The notes under the pieces were generated by a model. The model saw only the letters and a program-made list of their open reading frames with translations. It was not told the origin of the DNA and searched no databases. Made by a program: the position numbers and the translations under genes. Shown in pieces: positions 17,719-26,462 of a stretch of DNA of 39,816 bases. Origin of the DNA: Chloroflexota bacterium. GTDB taxonomy: Bacteria; Chloroflexota; Limnocylindria; P2-11E; CF-107. Each line of letters opens with the position of its first letter. Within the stretch, counting starts at the first letter, position 1. Location: NCBI GenBank assembly GCA_005881435.1, contig VBHP01000037.1, forward strand, positions 1-39,816, read 5' to 3'.

Positions 17719-17724
17719 CGCTAG

Positions 17725-18696
17725 GTGCCGCGCGACGACATCCATTACAAGGTCGCGATCACCGAGGGCGCCAAGCAGCTCGAGGCCGGCGAGCTCCGCA
17801 AGGCCGAATCGCATTTCCGCTTCGCTGTGAAGCGATGTGCGGAATGCGCCGGCGGTTATCGCGGCCTGGCCAAGGTGTTCATCGAGCTCGACGATCGCGC
17901 CAGGGCGCTGGAGATCCTGCGCGAGGGCGCGCAGTCGCTGGCTCGCTCGAACAATCGCGGCGAGGCCATCGAGCTGCTCCGCGACGCGGTGCGTCTCGCG
18001 CCCGATGATCGAACGCTGCATCGCCGCTACGCGGCGGCGCTGGCCAACGCCGGAAACGACGCCGGCGCCGTGATCGAGTACGGTCGCTTCATCGCTCTGG
18101 CTCTGGAGAAAAACGACGTCGGACGCGCGCACCTCGAGCTGGAATACGCGCGCGAGACGCTGGGCAACGCGCCGGGGATGATCGAGCTCGCGGACGGGCT
18201 CGCCGCGTTCCGCACCGCGCCGCACGCCGCGCCGAGCCGCGTTGAAGCGCCTGCGCCGGCGCCTGCCCCGGAGCTCGCCGCGGTCCCCGACGTGGCCGCG
18301 CCTGCTGAGGCGCCACCGAAGGTGGTGGTCGCGCACCAGCCGTTCGAAGACCTGATGAAGAGCGCGCCGCCCGACCCGTTCCGGCGCGCGCTCGCGCTCG
18401 AGGCGCGCGCGCAGGACCTCATCACGCGTCTCGATCCGAACGGCCCGGTCGCGGCGCTCGAGGCGGCGCGCGCGCTGCTCGGCGAAGGCATGCAACATGC
18501 CGCCGCCGACTTGCTGCTGCAGATGGTCGCTGCCGGAATGACCGATCGCGACGCACAGCGACTGCTCGTCGACGTCGCGCGGTCGCTGGGCCGCGGTGAG
18601 ATCGCGAAGGACAAGTGCGCGCTGCTGGCGCAGGCGTTGCGCCTCGACGGGAGGGCGGACGCGGCGACGGAGGTCGAGCGCCTCGCGGCCGTATAG
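17725..18696 (+). CDS. Tetratricopeptide-repeat protein of unknown role
   Basis: The N-terminal 160 or so residues form helical TPR-like repeats: a KAESHFRFAVKRC helix, GYRGLAKVFIELDDRARALE, then GEAIELLRDAVRLAPDDRTLHRRYAAAL. A Pro/Ala-rich linker (about 165-205) joins a second helical region (about 215-320) rich in Leu, Ala and Arg. There is no signal peptide or membrane segment, so it is probably cytosolic and mediates protein contacts. It starts a new transcription unit after rpsI and ends 2 nt before cdaA, which suggests co-expression with c-di-AMP genes. Function not recognised. Confidence 0.8.
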   Translation: MPRDDIHYKVAITEGAKQLEAGELRKAESHFRFAVKRCAECAGGYRGLAKVFIELDDRARALEILREGAQSLARSNNRGEAIELLRDAVRLAPDDRTLHRRYAAALANAGNDAGAVIEYGRFIALALEKNDVGRAHLELEYARETLGNAPGMIELADGLAAFRTAPHAAPSRVEAPAPAPAPELAAVPDVAAPAEAPPKVVVAHQPFEDLMKSAPPDPFRRALALEARAQDLITRLDPNGPVAALEAARALLGEGMQHAAADLLLQMVAAGMTDRDAQRLLVDVARSLGRGEIAKDKCALLAQALRLDGRADAATEVERLAAV

Positions 18697-18698
18697 CG

Positions 18699-19526
18699 AT
18701 GGAGGCGCTGCTCCAGCAGCTGCTGGACTTCCTGCGCCGCGGTAATTTCGGCTGGAACAACGTCCTCGACATCGCGATCATCGCCGTCTTCACCTACTGG
18801 GTTCTGTTACTGATTCGTGGGACGCGCGCGGTACAGCTGCTGATCGGCATCCTGGTGATCGTGGTGGTGTGGGGCGTGGCGTCGATCCTCAAGCTGACCG
18901 TCACGCTGTTCGTGCTGCAGTCGCTGTCCCTCGCCGGCCTGGTCGCGGTGGTGGTGATCTTCCAGCCGGAGCTGCGACGCGCCCTCGGTCAGATCGGCCG
19001 GCTCGGATCGCTGAACCGTCTGCTGGCACCGCCGTCGGAGGAGGACGTCGATCGCATCGTCGACGAGCTGGTCCGCGGCGCGCTGCTCTGCAGCGCCAAC
19101 CGTCACGGCGCGCTCGTGGTCATCGAGCGCGGCACGGGTCTGCAGGACTACGGCGAGACCGGCGTGCCGATCAACGGCAAGCTTACGGCCGAGCTGCTGG
19201 CGAGCATCTTCTTCCGTCACTCTCCGTTGCACGACGGCGCCGTGATCGTGCGCGGCGACCAGATCCTTGCGGCCGCGTGCCTCCTGCCGCTGGAGGACAC
19301 CGCCGCGCAGGCCACGCATCGTTATGGGATGCGCCACCGTGCGGCGCTGTCGATCAGCTCGCAGACCGACGCGGTCGTGGTGGTCGTATCCGAAGAGACT
19401 GGAAGCATCTCGGTCGCGCACAACGGGCGCATGATCGGCGGCCTCGATGAGGAGCGCCTGCGCCGCGTGCTGGGGTCGTTGCTGCGGAGCCGCGTCCAGC
19501 CGCTGCCCTTTCGGAAGGTCAGTTAG
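18699..19526 (+). CDS. cdaA: Diadenylate cyclase CdaA (c-di-AMP synthase)
   Basis: Makes c-di-AMP from two ATP at the membrane. Three hydrophobic helices occupy residues 20-90, followed by a DisA_N (DAC) catalytic domain at about 110-250. The signature DGA is at 179-181 (SPLHDGAVIV) and RHR at 212-214 (YGMRHRAALSIS). 275 aa matches the CdaA/DacA class. ATG start 2 nt after the TPR gene; an upstream in-frame codon inside that gene is rejected. It is followed 3 nt later by cdaR, the standard partner. Confidence 0.96.
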   Translation: MEALLQQLLDFLRRGNFGWNNVLDIAIIAVFTYWVLLLIRGTRAVQLLIGILVIVVVWGVASILKLTVTLFVLQSLSLAGLVAVVVIFQPELRRALGQIGRLGSLNRLLAPPSEEDVDRIVDELVRGALLCSANRHGALVVIERGTGLQDYGETGVPINGKLTAELLASIFFRHSPLHDGAVIVRGDQILAAACLLPLEDTAAQATHRYGMRHRAALSISSQTDAVVVVVSEETGSISVAHNGRMIGGLDEERLRRVLGSLLRSRVQPLPFRKVS

Positions 19527-19529
19527 GTC

Positions 19530-20792
19530 GTGGCGCGCGCGATCGGAGTCCTGACGCGGCCGCGCCTCGATATTCGCGGCTTCGTGACGCGGAACGTCCC
19601 GCTGAAGTTGGCCGCGGTCGCGGTGGCGCTGCTCGGCTGGTACGTGCTGTCCCAGGCGCAGGCGCCGGAAGAGCAGACGGTCGCGTTCAACGGCGGTATC
19701 CCGGTACAGCGCCAGAACATGCCGGCGGGATACGTGCTGCGCGGCTCGCTCGGCGACGTCACCGTCAACGTGCACGGCGCCGTCGGCGATCTGAAGGAGC
19801 TCGCCGTGTCGAGCTTTCGCGCCGAGGTCGATCTGTCTCAGTACGACCTGACTCGGGTCGGGGATCTGCAGGAGCTGCCCGTTCGCGTCAGCGCGGTACC
19901 CGAGACGCTGAAGATCGTGGAGATCCATCCCAGCGTCGTCGCCGCGAAGCTGGTGCCGGTCGAGGCCAAGCAGATGACGGTGCAAGTGCGGTATGAGAAC
20001 CAGCCCGCCGCTGGATATCAGGCCGCCGACCCGACCCTCTCGCCCGCGGCCGTCGAAGTCCGCGGGCCCTCGGATGCGCTGCGGGAGGTCGTGAGCGTCA
20101 TCGTGCAGGTGCGTTTCAGTGACGCGCCCAACGACATCCACCTGACGCCGCGCGCGGTTCCGATCGATGGTGCCGGACAGGAGGTGCCGGACATCGACGT
20201 GCAGCCGCGCAACGTCGCCGTCGCGGTCGCGGTGCAGCAAGCCACGCCGACACGGACCGTCGGCATCATCCCCACGATCGTCGGACAGCCGGCGGCGGGG
20301 TACTGGGTCGCGTCGGCGACATCTGACCCGGCGGTCGTCGCCGTGCGTGGCGATCCCGCGACGCTGGACAAGATCGACCACCTCGTCACCGTCGCGATCG
20401 ACGTCACCGGCATGAGCGTCGACCGGCTCGTTCGAGCGCCGCTCGTGCTGCCGCCCGGCACGTCGCTTGCTCAAGAGGGTGGCACCGTGCAGGTCGCAAT
20501 CGCAGTTCGCGCGGTCACTGCCACGCGGCTGTTCTCGGTGGCCGTCCAGCCTTCCGGCTTACGCAGCGACCTCGTCGCGGACTTCGACCCAAAGAGCCTC
20601 GATGTGGTCGTGTCCGGACCGCTCTCGACGCTCCAAGGCCTGCGCGTCGATCAGATCGCCGTGGTGGTCGACCTCGCCGGAAAGGCCGCGGGCACATACC
20701 AGATCGATGCCGCGATCCGAACGCCCGCCGGGGTCTCCGGCAGCGCGACCGGGCCGGCACGCATCACCGTCGTGGTGCGTTCGAGGAGTTGA
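19530..20792 (+). CDS. cdaR: YbbR-domain protein CdaR, regulator of CdaA
   Basis: CdaR anchors in the membrane and modulates CdaA activity in Firmicutes. One N-terminal transmembrane helix (about residues 25-44) precedes an extracytoplasmic region of YbbR repeats. Recurrent features are GxxPxxGY-like turns (MPAGYVL, PAAGYQA, PAAGYWV) and VxVxGP or VRGD/VRGP strands at about 100-residue spacing, giving about four repeats. 420 aa. GTG start; the stop TGA overlaps the glmM ATG. Confidence 0.92.
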   Translation: MARAIGVLTRPRLDIRGFVTRNVPLKLAAVAVALLGWYVLSQAQAPEEQTVAFNGGIPVQRQNMPAGYVLRGSLGDVTVNVHGAVGDLKELAVSSFRAEVDLSQYDLTRVGDLQELPVRVSAVPETLKIVEIHPSVVAAKLVPVEAKQMTVQVRYENQPAAGYQAADPTLSPAAVEVRGPSDALREVVSVIVQVRFSDAPNDIHLTPRAVPIDGAGQEVPDIDVQPRNVAVAVAVQQATPTRTVGIIPTIVGQPAAGYWVASATSDPAVVAVRGDPATLDKIDHLVTVAIDVTGMSVDRLVRAPLVLPPGTSLAQEGGTVQVAIAVRAVTATRLFSVAVQPSGLRSDLVADFDPKSLDVVVSGPLSTLQGLRVDQIAVVVDLAGKAAGTYQIDAAIRTPAGVSGSATGPARITVVVRSRS

Positions 20793-22156
20793 TGGGGCGG
20801 CTGTTCGGGACCGACGGCGTTCGTGGCGTGGCCAACATGGAGCTCACGCCGGAGCTCGCGCTGGGGCTCGGCCGCGCGGCCGGTTGCATCCTCGGCGGAC
20901 TCGGCCACGGCGTCATCGTCGGCCGCGACACGCGGCGCTCGGGCCGCATGCTGGAGAGCGCGCTCGCGGCCGGCCTGTGCTCGGTCGGCATGGAGGTCTG
21001 GCTCGCCGGGATCATCCCCACCCCGGGGCTGGCATATCTCGCCACGCTTCCCGAATTCGTGGCCGGCGCCGTGATTTCGGCCTCGCATAATCCCGCGCCG
21101 GACAACGGCATCAAGTTCTTCGACGGCGACGGCCTGAAGCTGGCCGACGCGACAGAGGAAGAGATCGAGCGCGCCATGGACGGCGACGGCGCACGGCTGG
21201 TCTCCTCCGCTGGGTCGCGCGCGAGCGCCCTGCCGCGACCGACCGAAGTGGGGATCGGACGCGTCGGAGACCGTCGCGATCTCGCCGACGTATACGTCGG
21301 GCGATTGCTGTCGTATGCGCCGCCGCTCACCGGAATGCGCGTCGTGCTCGACTGCGCCAACGGGGCGACGTTCCGCGTCGCGCCGAAGATCTTCCATGCG
21401 TCGGGCGCCGAGGTGCGCGTGTACTTCGACGCTCCCGACGGCACCAACATCAACGCCGGCTGCGGCAGTACCGACCCGCGCGCGCTGCAGCGCGCGGTCA
21501 CCGAGGAGCGCGCCGCGGTCGGGTTCGCCTTCGACGGCGACGGCGATCGCGTCGTGGTCGTGGACGAGACGGGCGCGATCGTCGACGGTGACGCGCTCAT
21601 CGGCATCCTCGCGCTGGACATGCGCCGGCGTGGTGAGCTCGCCGGCGACGTCGTCGTCGGCACCGTGACGACGAACGGCGGCCTCGAGGCGACGCTGGCG
21701 CGAGAGGGGGTGCGGCTGGAGCGAACACCGGTGGGCGACAAGCACGTGTTCGACGGCATCGTGCGACACGGCGCGTCCCTCGGCGGGGAAACCAGCGGAC
21801 ACGTCATCATCCGCCGCCTCTCCACGACCGGCGACGGCATCCTGACCGCGCTGCGGCTGCTCACGGTCCTGCGCGAGCGCAACGTCGCGCTGTCCGAGCT
21901 GGCCCGCACCGTGGAGATCTGGCCGCAGGTGCTGCGAAACGTGCCGGCCTCGCGGCGCCAGGAGTGGGAGCAGGTCCCGTCGTTCAAGATCGCGGTCGAC
22001 GAGATGCGCAAGCGTCTCGGCGACTCCGGCAGCGTCATCGTGCGACCGTCGGGCACCGAGCCGGTGCTGCGCATCTATGTCGAAGCGCGCAGCTCAAAGG
22101 TCGCGTCCTCCAGCGCCGACGAGCTCGCCCGCAAGGCCGAGGAGCTGCTGCGCTGA
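20792..22156 (+). CDS. glmM: Phosphoglucosamine mutase
   Basis: Converts glucosamine-6-phosphate to glucosamine-1-phosphate for UDP-GlcNAc. MGRLFGTDGVRGVAN opens the protein. The phosphoserine is Ser98 in ISASHNPAPDNG, the metal loop is DGDGDR (D248, D250, D252), the sugar loop GGETSGH and the phosphate loop RPSGTEPVLRIY. 454 aa is normal. ATG overlaps cdaR by one base; its stop overlaps the glmS ATG. CdaA-CdaR-GlmM are known to interact in Bacillus and relatives. Confidence 0.97.
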   Translation: MGRLFGTDGVRGVANMELTPELALGLGRAAGCILGGLGHGVIVGRDTRRSGRMLESALAAGLCSVGMEVWLAGIIPTPGLAYLATLPEFVAGAVISASHNPAPDNGIKFFDGDGLKLADATEEEIERAMDGDGARLVSSAGSRASALPRPTEVGIGRVGDRRDLADVYVGRLLSYAPPLTGMRVVLDCANGATFRVAPKIFHASGAEVRVYFDAPDGTNINAGCGSTDPRALQRAVTEERAAVGFAFDGDGDRVVVVDETGAIVDGDALIGILALDMRRRGELAGDVVVGTVTTNGGLEATLAREGVRLERTPVGDKHVFDGIVRHGASLGGETSGHVIIRRLSTTGDGILTALRLLTVLRERNVALSELARTVEIWPQVLRNVPASRRQEWEQVPSFKIAVDEMRKRLGDSGSVIVRPSGTEPVLRIYVEARSSKVASSSADELARKAEELLR

Positions 22157-24000
22157 TGTGCGGCATCGTCGGCTACGTCGGAACGAAAGATGCGGTCCCG
22201 ATCGTGATGGAGGGCCTGCGCCGGTTGGAGTACCGCGGCTATGACTCGGCCGGGGTCGCCGTCGCCGTCGACGGACACCTCGAGCTGCGCCGCGCCGAAG
22301 GAAAGCTCGGCAACCTCGATCGCGTGATCGCCGAGCGGCCCGCGTCAGGAACACTGGGGATCGGCCACACCCGGTGGGCCACGCACGGCCGGCCCTCGGA
22401 GACGAACGCGCATCCGCACCTCGACTGCGACGGGGTGACCGCGGTGATCCACAACGGCATCGTCGAGAACTATCGCGAGCTGAAGGACGACCTGATCGCG
22501 CGCAAGCATCGCTTCGGCAGCGAGACCGACACCGAGGTCATCGTGCATTTGGTCGAAGAGGAGCTGCGGGCCGGACGCGATCTGGCCGAGGCCGCGCGGC
22601 GCGCGCTGCGACGGATCGAAGGCGCCGCCGCCGTGGTGCTGGTGTCGGCGTCCGATCCGAAGACGATCGTGGCCGCGCGCATCAGCAACGCCGGCGGCGT
22701 GATCGTCGGCTACGGCGACGGCGAGAACTTCGTGGCGTCGGACATGCCGGCGCTGCTGGAGCACACCAGGACGTTCTCCTTCCTGGACCACGGCGAAATG
22801 GTCGTGGTGCGCCCGGACCTGGTCCGGTTCATGGACCTCGACGGCAAGGAGATCGTGAAGGCGAAGACCACCGTCGCATTCGATGTCGTGAGCGCGGCGA
22901 AGGGCGGTTACAAGCACTTCATGCTGAAAGAGATCTTCGAGCAGCCGCGCGCGATCTCGGACGCGCTGCTCGCTCGCGTCGATCGCCGCACCTCCCGCGT
23001 GATCTTCGACGAGGACGTCAAGATGACCGAGGCGGATGCCCGGGCCGTGACGCGCATCTCTATCGTCGCCTGCGGCACCTCGTATCACGCCGGGATCGCC
23101 GGGAAGTACCTCATCGAGCGGCTCGCGGGGATCCCCACCGACGTCGAGCTCGCCAGCGAATATCGCTACCGCGAGCCCGCGATCGTGCCCGGACAGGTGA
23201 CGCTGGCGCTGACGCAATCGGGCGAGACCGTGGACACGCTCGCGGCGATGGAAGAGGCACAGCGCCGCGGCGCGCGGCTGGTGTGGATCGGCAACGTCGT
23301 CGGCAGCCAGGCCAGCCGCATGGCGGCGGACGTCATCTACCTCCACGCCGGCCCGGAGATCGCGGTCGCGGCCTCCAAGACCTACACCGCGACGGTGGTG
23401 TGCCTGCTGCTATACGCACTGTTCCTGGCGCAACGGCGCGGGAAGATCGACGAAGCCACCTCGCGCGGGATCCTCGCCGGCGCGTTCCATCTGCCGACGC
23501 TCGTGGACGGCGCGCTGCAGAGCAGCGAGCAGGTCCGCACTCTGGCGTACCGCTATTACGCCGCGCGCGACTTCCTGCACCTCGGTCGCGGCGTGAACTA
23601 CGCCACGGCGCTGGAGGGCGCGCTGAAGTTGAAGGAGCTGTCCTACGCGCACGCAGAGGGGACCGCCGGTGGCGAGATGAAACACGGCACCAATGCGCTG
23701 ATCGACGAGAACCTGCCGGTCATCGCCATCGCGCCACGGGACGGCGTGTACCGCAAGATGTTGTCGAACATCGAAGAGGTCCGGGCGCGCGCCGGGATCG
23801 TGATCGCGGTCGCGACGGCGGGCGACGCCGAGATCCGCGACAAGGCCGACGAGGTGATCACCATCCCGGCCTGCCACGAGCTGGTCAGCCCCGTCGTCGC
23901 CATCGTCCCGCTCCAACTCTTCGCCTACCACGTCGCTGACCGCCGCGGTTGCGACGTCGACCAGCCACGCAACCTGGCCAAGACCGTCACCGTCGAGTGA
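22156..24000 (+). CDS. glmS: Glutamine-fructose-6-phosphate aminotransferase
   Basis: First step of the hexosamine pathway: fructose-6-P + Gln gives glucosamine-6-P + Glu. MCGIVGYVG supplies the catalytic Cys2 of the N-terminal class II amidotransferase domain (about 1-220; RLEYRGYDSAG, HTRWATHGRPSETNAHPH). Two SIS domains follow (ACGTSYHAG; TQSGETVDT; ALEGALKLKELSYAHAEG), ending NLAKTVTVE. 614 aa is typical. The ATG overlaps the glmM stop. No glmS ribozyme fits here because there is no leader. In-frame codons upstream lie inside glmM. Confidence 0.97.
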   Translation: MCGIVGYVGTKDAVPIVMEGLRRLEYRGYDSAGVAVAVDGHLELRRAEGKLGNLDRVIAERPASGTLGIGHTRWATHGRPSETNAHPHLDCDGVTAVIHNGIVENYRELKDDLIARKHRFGSETDTEVIVHLVEEELRAGRDLAEAARRALRRIEGAAAVVLVSASDPKTIVAARISNAGGVIVGYGDGENFVASDMPALLEHTRTFSFLDHGEMVVVRPDLVRFMDLDGKEIVKAKTTVAFDVVSAAKGGYKHFMLKEIFEQPRAISDALLARVDRRTSRVIFDEDVKMTEADARAVTRISIVACGTSYHAGIAGKYLIERLAGIPTDVELASEYRYREPAIVPGQVTLALTQSGETVDTLAAMEEAQRRGARLVWIGNVVGSQASRMAADVIYLHAGPEIAVAASKTYTATVVCLLLYALFLAQRRGKIDEATSRGILAGAFHLPTLVDGALQSSEQVRTLAYRYYAARDFLHLGRGVNYATALEGALKLKELSYAHAEGTAGGEMKHGTNALIDENLPVIAIAPRDGVYRKMLSNIEEVRARAGIVIAVATAGDAEIRDKADEVITIPACHELVSPVVAIVPLQLFAYHVADRRGCDVDQPRNLAKTVTVE

Positions 24001-24025
24001 GCCCTCGCGGCTGCGTTCGCTCTCG

Positions 24026-25225
24026 TTGAAGGCGCGGTCGACGGCACCCCCGGCGGTGAAAGTCGTGGGGCTGGCCGGGGCGCGACGTCTGGCGCTCCAT
24101 AAGCAACGGCTCGCCGGTCCTCGTCGCGGACGCGGCGCCGCCGCCGTGCTGAAGACCGTACGCGAGCTCGGCTACGTTCAGCTGGACCCGACGAACGTCG
24201 TGGCCCGAAGCCACCTGCTGGTGCTGCGCGCGCGCGTGCCGTCGTTCCGTCCGGTCGATGTGGAACGGCTGCTCGCCGATCGCAGCCTCTTCGAGTACTC
24301 CGCCTTCATCCTTCCGGTGGAGGACCTTCCGCTGCACGCCCGCACGATGGCGCTCCATCGCCGGCCGAGCGGAGGTCGAGCGTTGCGCGTCGCGACGTGG
24401 GTCAAGGCCAACGCCGCGCTCCGCCGTCACATCCTGTCGCGGCTCCGCCGCGATGAGGTGCTGCCCACCAGCGCTTTCGAAGATCGCGCCACCATTGCCT
24501 GGCGCTCGACGGGATGGACCGCGGGCAAGAACGTCAGCCAGATGCTCGAATTCCTCTGGCGCCAGGGCGTGATCACCGTCGCCGAGCGCTCGGGCGGCGA
24601 GCGACGCTGGACCATCGCCCGGTCCTGGCTGCCGCACACGCGGATGCTGTCGGCGACGGAGTCGGAACGGTACGCGACCGAACGCGCGGTGCGCGCCTTT
24701 GGCATCGCGACGCTCCGTGACCTGCGCTCGCACTACGCGTACTGGCGGTTCGTCACCCCTGGAGCACTCGACTGGCTGGAACGACACGGTCGGCTCGCCC
24801 ATGTCCAGGTCGAGGGGAGCCGCGAGCCCTGGTATGTGCACGCCGAGGATGTACCGCTGCTCGCGCGTCTGGAGCGCGATCCCGGCGAGATACGCACCAC
24901 GCTGCTGTCGCCGTTCGACAACCTGATCATCGACCGCCGGCGCACGGAGCGGCTGTTTGGCTTCCGCTATCGGATGGAGATCTACATTCCGCCGACACTG
25001 CGACGGTTCGGCTACTTCGCCATGCCGATCCTGCACGGCGATCGCATCGTCGGCACCGTCGATCCACGCCTGTCGCGCGAGACGGGCCGGTTGCGCATCC
25101 TATCGACGCATCTGACGCCGGACCGGCCGCGCGTCCCAGCGCCGGCGCTGCGCGACGCCGTCGCGGAGCTGGCGGCGTTCGTCGGCGCGCGCGACGTGGA
25201 ATGGCCGCACCGCCGATACAGTTAG
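24026..25225 (+). CDS. HTH_42 family DNA glycosylase, AlkX/YcaQ-like
   Basis: This family of winged-helix proteins removes bulky or cross-linked alkylated bases. Seen: ELGYVQLDPTNVVARSHLLVLRAR holds a Gln-Leu-Asp (Q52-x-D54), the Q-phi-D catalytic pattern of the AlkX subgroup; a C-terminal LLSPFDNLIIDRRRTERLFG block; and YIPPTLRRFGYFAMPILHGDR. 399 aa is typical. The start may be TTG 24026 or GTG 24056; homology begins after both. It is 25 nt downstream of glmS and surrounded by envelope genes with no obvious functional link. Confidence 0.88.
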   Translation: MKARSTAPPAVKVVGLAGARRLALHKQRLAGPRRGRGAAAVLKTVRELGYVQLDPTNVVARSHLLVLRARVPSFRPVDVERLLADRSLFEYSAFILPVEDLPLHARTMALHRRPSGGRALRVATWVKANAALRRHILSRLRRDEVLPTSAFEDRATIAWRSTGWTAGKNVSQMLEFLWRQGVITVAERSGGERRWTIARSWLPHTRMLSATESERYATERAVRAFGIATLRDLRSHYAYWRFVTPGALDWLERHGRLAHVQVEGSREPWYVHAEDVPLLARLERDPGEIRTTLLSPFDNLIIDRRRTERLFGFRYRMEIYIPPTLRRFGYFAMPILHGDRIVGTVDPRLSRETGRLRILSTHLTPDRPRVPAPALRDAVAELAAFVGARDVEWPHRRYS

Positions 25226-25230
25226 CGCAC

Positions 25231-25602
25231 ATGGCCGAGGTCGGCGTAGACATCATCGAGACCGCGCGCATCAAGCGCGTTCTGGACAAATTTGGCGATC
25301 GCTTCCTGCGCCGCGTGTATACGGAGTGGGAGCGCGGCTACTGCCGTCGCAACGTGCTCCATCTCGCGGGGCGCTGGGCGGCGAAGGAAGCGGTGTCGAA
25401 GGTGCTCGGACTCGGGGTCCACGGGGTCGGCTGGCGCGAGATCGAGATCCTGCGCACACCGTTCGGGCAGCCGATCGTGAGGCTCCACGGCAACGCCGAG
25501 CGCCGCCGGCAACACCTCGGTCTCGGCGACATGACCGTGAGCATTTCGCACATCCGCGATCTCGCCGTCGCCGCGGCGGTGGGCGAGACTCCCCCGCGGT
25601 GA
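25231..25602 (+). CDS. acpS: Holo-[acyl-carrier-protein] synthase
   Basis: Transfers 4'-phosphopantetheine from CoA to apo-ACP. GVDIIETARIKRVL provides the metal-binding Asp and RWAAKEAVSKVLGLG the conserved Glu; the SISH(I) motif near the end is also typical. 123 aa from the ATG at 25231. An in-frame ATG at 25201 would overlap the upstream gene by 25 nt and adds an unconserved segment. The stop overlaps the next gene as GTGA. Confidence 0.95.
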   Translation: MAEVGVDIIETARIKRVLDKFGDRFLRRVYTEWERGYCRRNVLHLAGRWAAKEAVSKVLGLGVHGVGWREIEILRTPFGQPIVRLHGNAERRRQHLGLGDMTVSISHIRDLAVAAAVGETPPR

Positions 25603-26462
25603 CGTCCAGCGCCGAAGTCCGATCCTGGATCCCGGAGCCGCGACCTGATGAGGATAAGGACGAGCGCGGACGCGTCCTGGTCGTCGGCGGTTCCCTCCGC
25701 TACTCGGGCGCTCCGTTGCTGGCGGCCATCGGCGCGGCGCGTGCCGGCGCCGGGATCGTCACGCTTGCCGTGTCGCGATCACTCGCGCTGGGCCTGGCCG
25801 GGAGCGCGCCCGAGGTGACCTTCCTACCGCTCGAAGAGGCCTCGACCGGTGTGATCGACGCGAGCGCCGCGCGCGCGATCGCGACCGCGCTGGAGGAGGG
25901 ACGGTATCGCGCGCTGGTGCTCGGCCCAGGCCTGGGCCACGATCCGACGACGGATGGGCTCGTGTTCGGCGTGCTGGCCCGCGCCACGGTACCGGTCGTG
26001 CTCGATGCCGACGGCCTCAATGCGCTCGCACGGGCGGAGCGGTGGCCCGAGCGGTTACCGAAAAGCACGGTGCTGACGCCACACGCGCGGGAGGCCGCGC
26101 GACTCGCCGGCGAGGCGGTCCCCGCCGCCCGCGTGGAATGGGCCCGGGACCGCGCGCGGTCCTGGGGGGCGGTCCTGGTGCTGAAGGGTCCGTGCACGGT
26201 CATCGCCGCTCCCGACGGCGAGGTGTTCGCGCACGACAGACCGAATCCGGCGCTGGCAACGGCAGGCAGCGGCGACGTGCTCTCCGGCGCGATCGGAGCG
26301 CTGGTCGCCTCGGGACTGACGCCGTACCGCGCCGCCTGCGCCGGCGTGCTGCTGCAGGGAGAGGCGGCTGCGATCGTCTCCCGGGAGGTCGGCGTGCGCG
26401 GCGTCCTCGCCACGGATCTCGCGGCGGCGCTGCCTCGCGCGCTCGCGAGCCTCACGGCATGA
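25599..26462 (+). CDS. nnrD: ADP/ATP-dependent NAD(P)H-hydrate dehydratase
   Basis: Repairs hydrated NAD(P)H. The carbohydrate-kinase-like fold is seen in GRVLVVGGSLRYSGAPLLAAIGAARAG-type sequence near the N-terminus, VLDADGLNAL, STVLTPHAREAARL and the anion-hole block ATAGSGDVLSGAIGAL. Only the dehydratase domain is present (287 aa); the epimerase domain often fused to it is missing. GTG overlaps acpS; its stop overlaps alr (ATGA). Confidence 0.93.
   Translation: MTSSAEVRSWIPEPRPDEDKDERGRVLVVGGSLRYSGAPLLAAIGAARAGAGIVTLAVSRSLALGLAGSAPEVTFLPLEEASTGVIDASAARAIATALEEGRYRALVLGPGLGHDPTTDGLVFGVLARATVPVVLDADGLNALARAERWPERLPKSTVLTPHAREAARLAGEAVPAARVEWARDRARSWGAVLVLKGPCTVIAAPDGEVFAHDRPNPALATAGSGDVLSGAIGALVASGLTPYRAACAGVLLQGEAAAIVSREVGVRGVLATDLAAALPRALASLTA

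Noticed and set aside
17675-17724. Intrinsic terminator after rpsI
   Set aside because: GC-rich short palindromes (GCCGCGGC) are present but there is no stable hairpin with a T-tract.
18807-20474. 555-codon minus-strand frame opposite cdaA-cdaR
   Set aside because: His/Asp/Arg-rich shadow translation; the sense genes are clear.
22100-22156. glmS ribozyme upstream of glmS
   Set aside because: glmS overlaps glmM by three bases, leaving no room for a leader, and no ribozyme core is seen.
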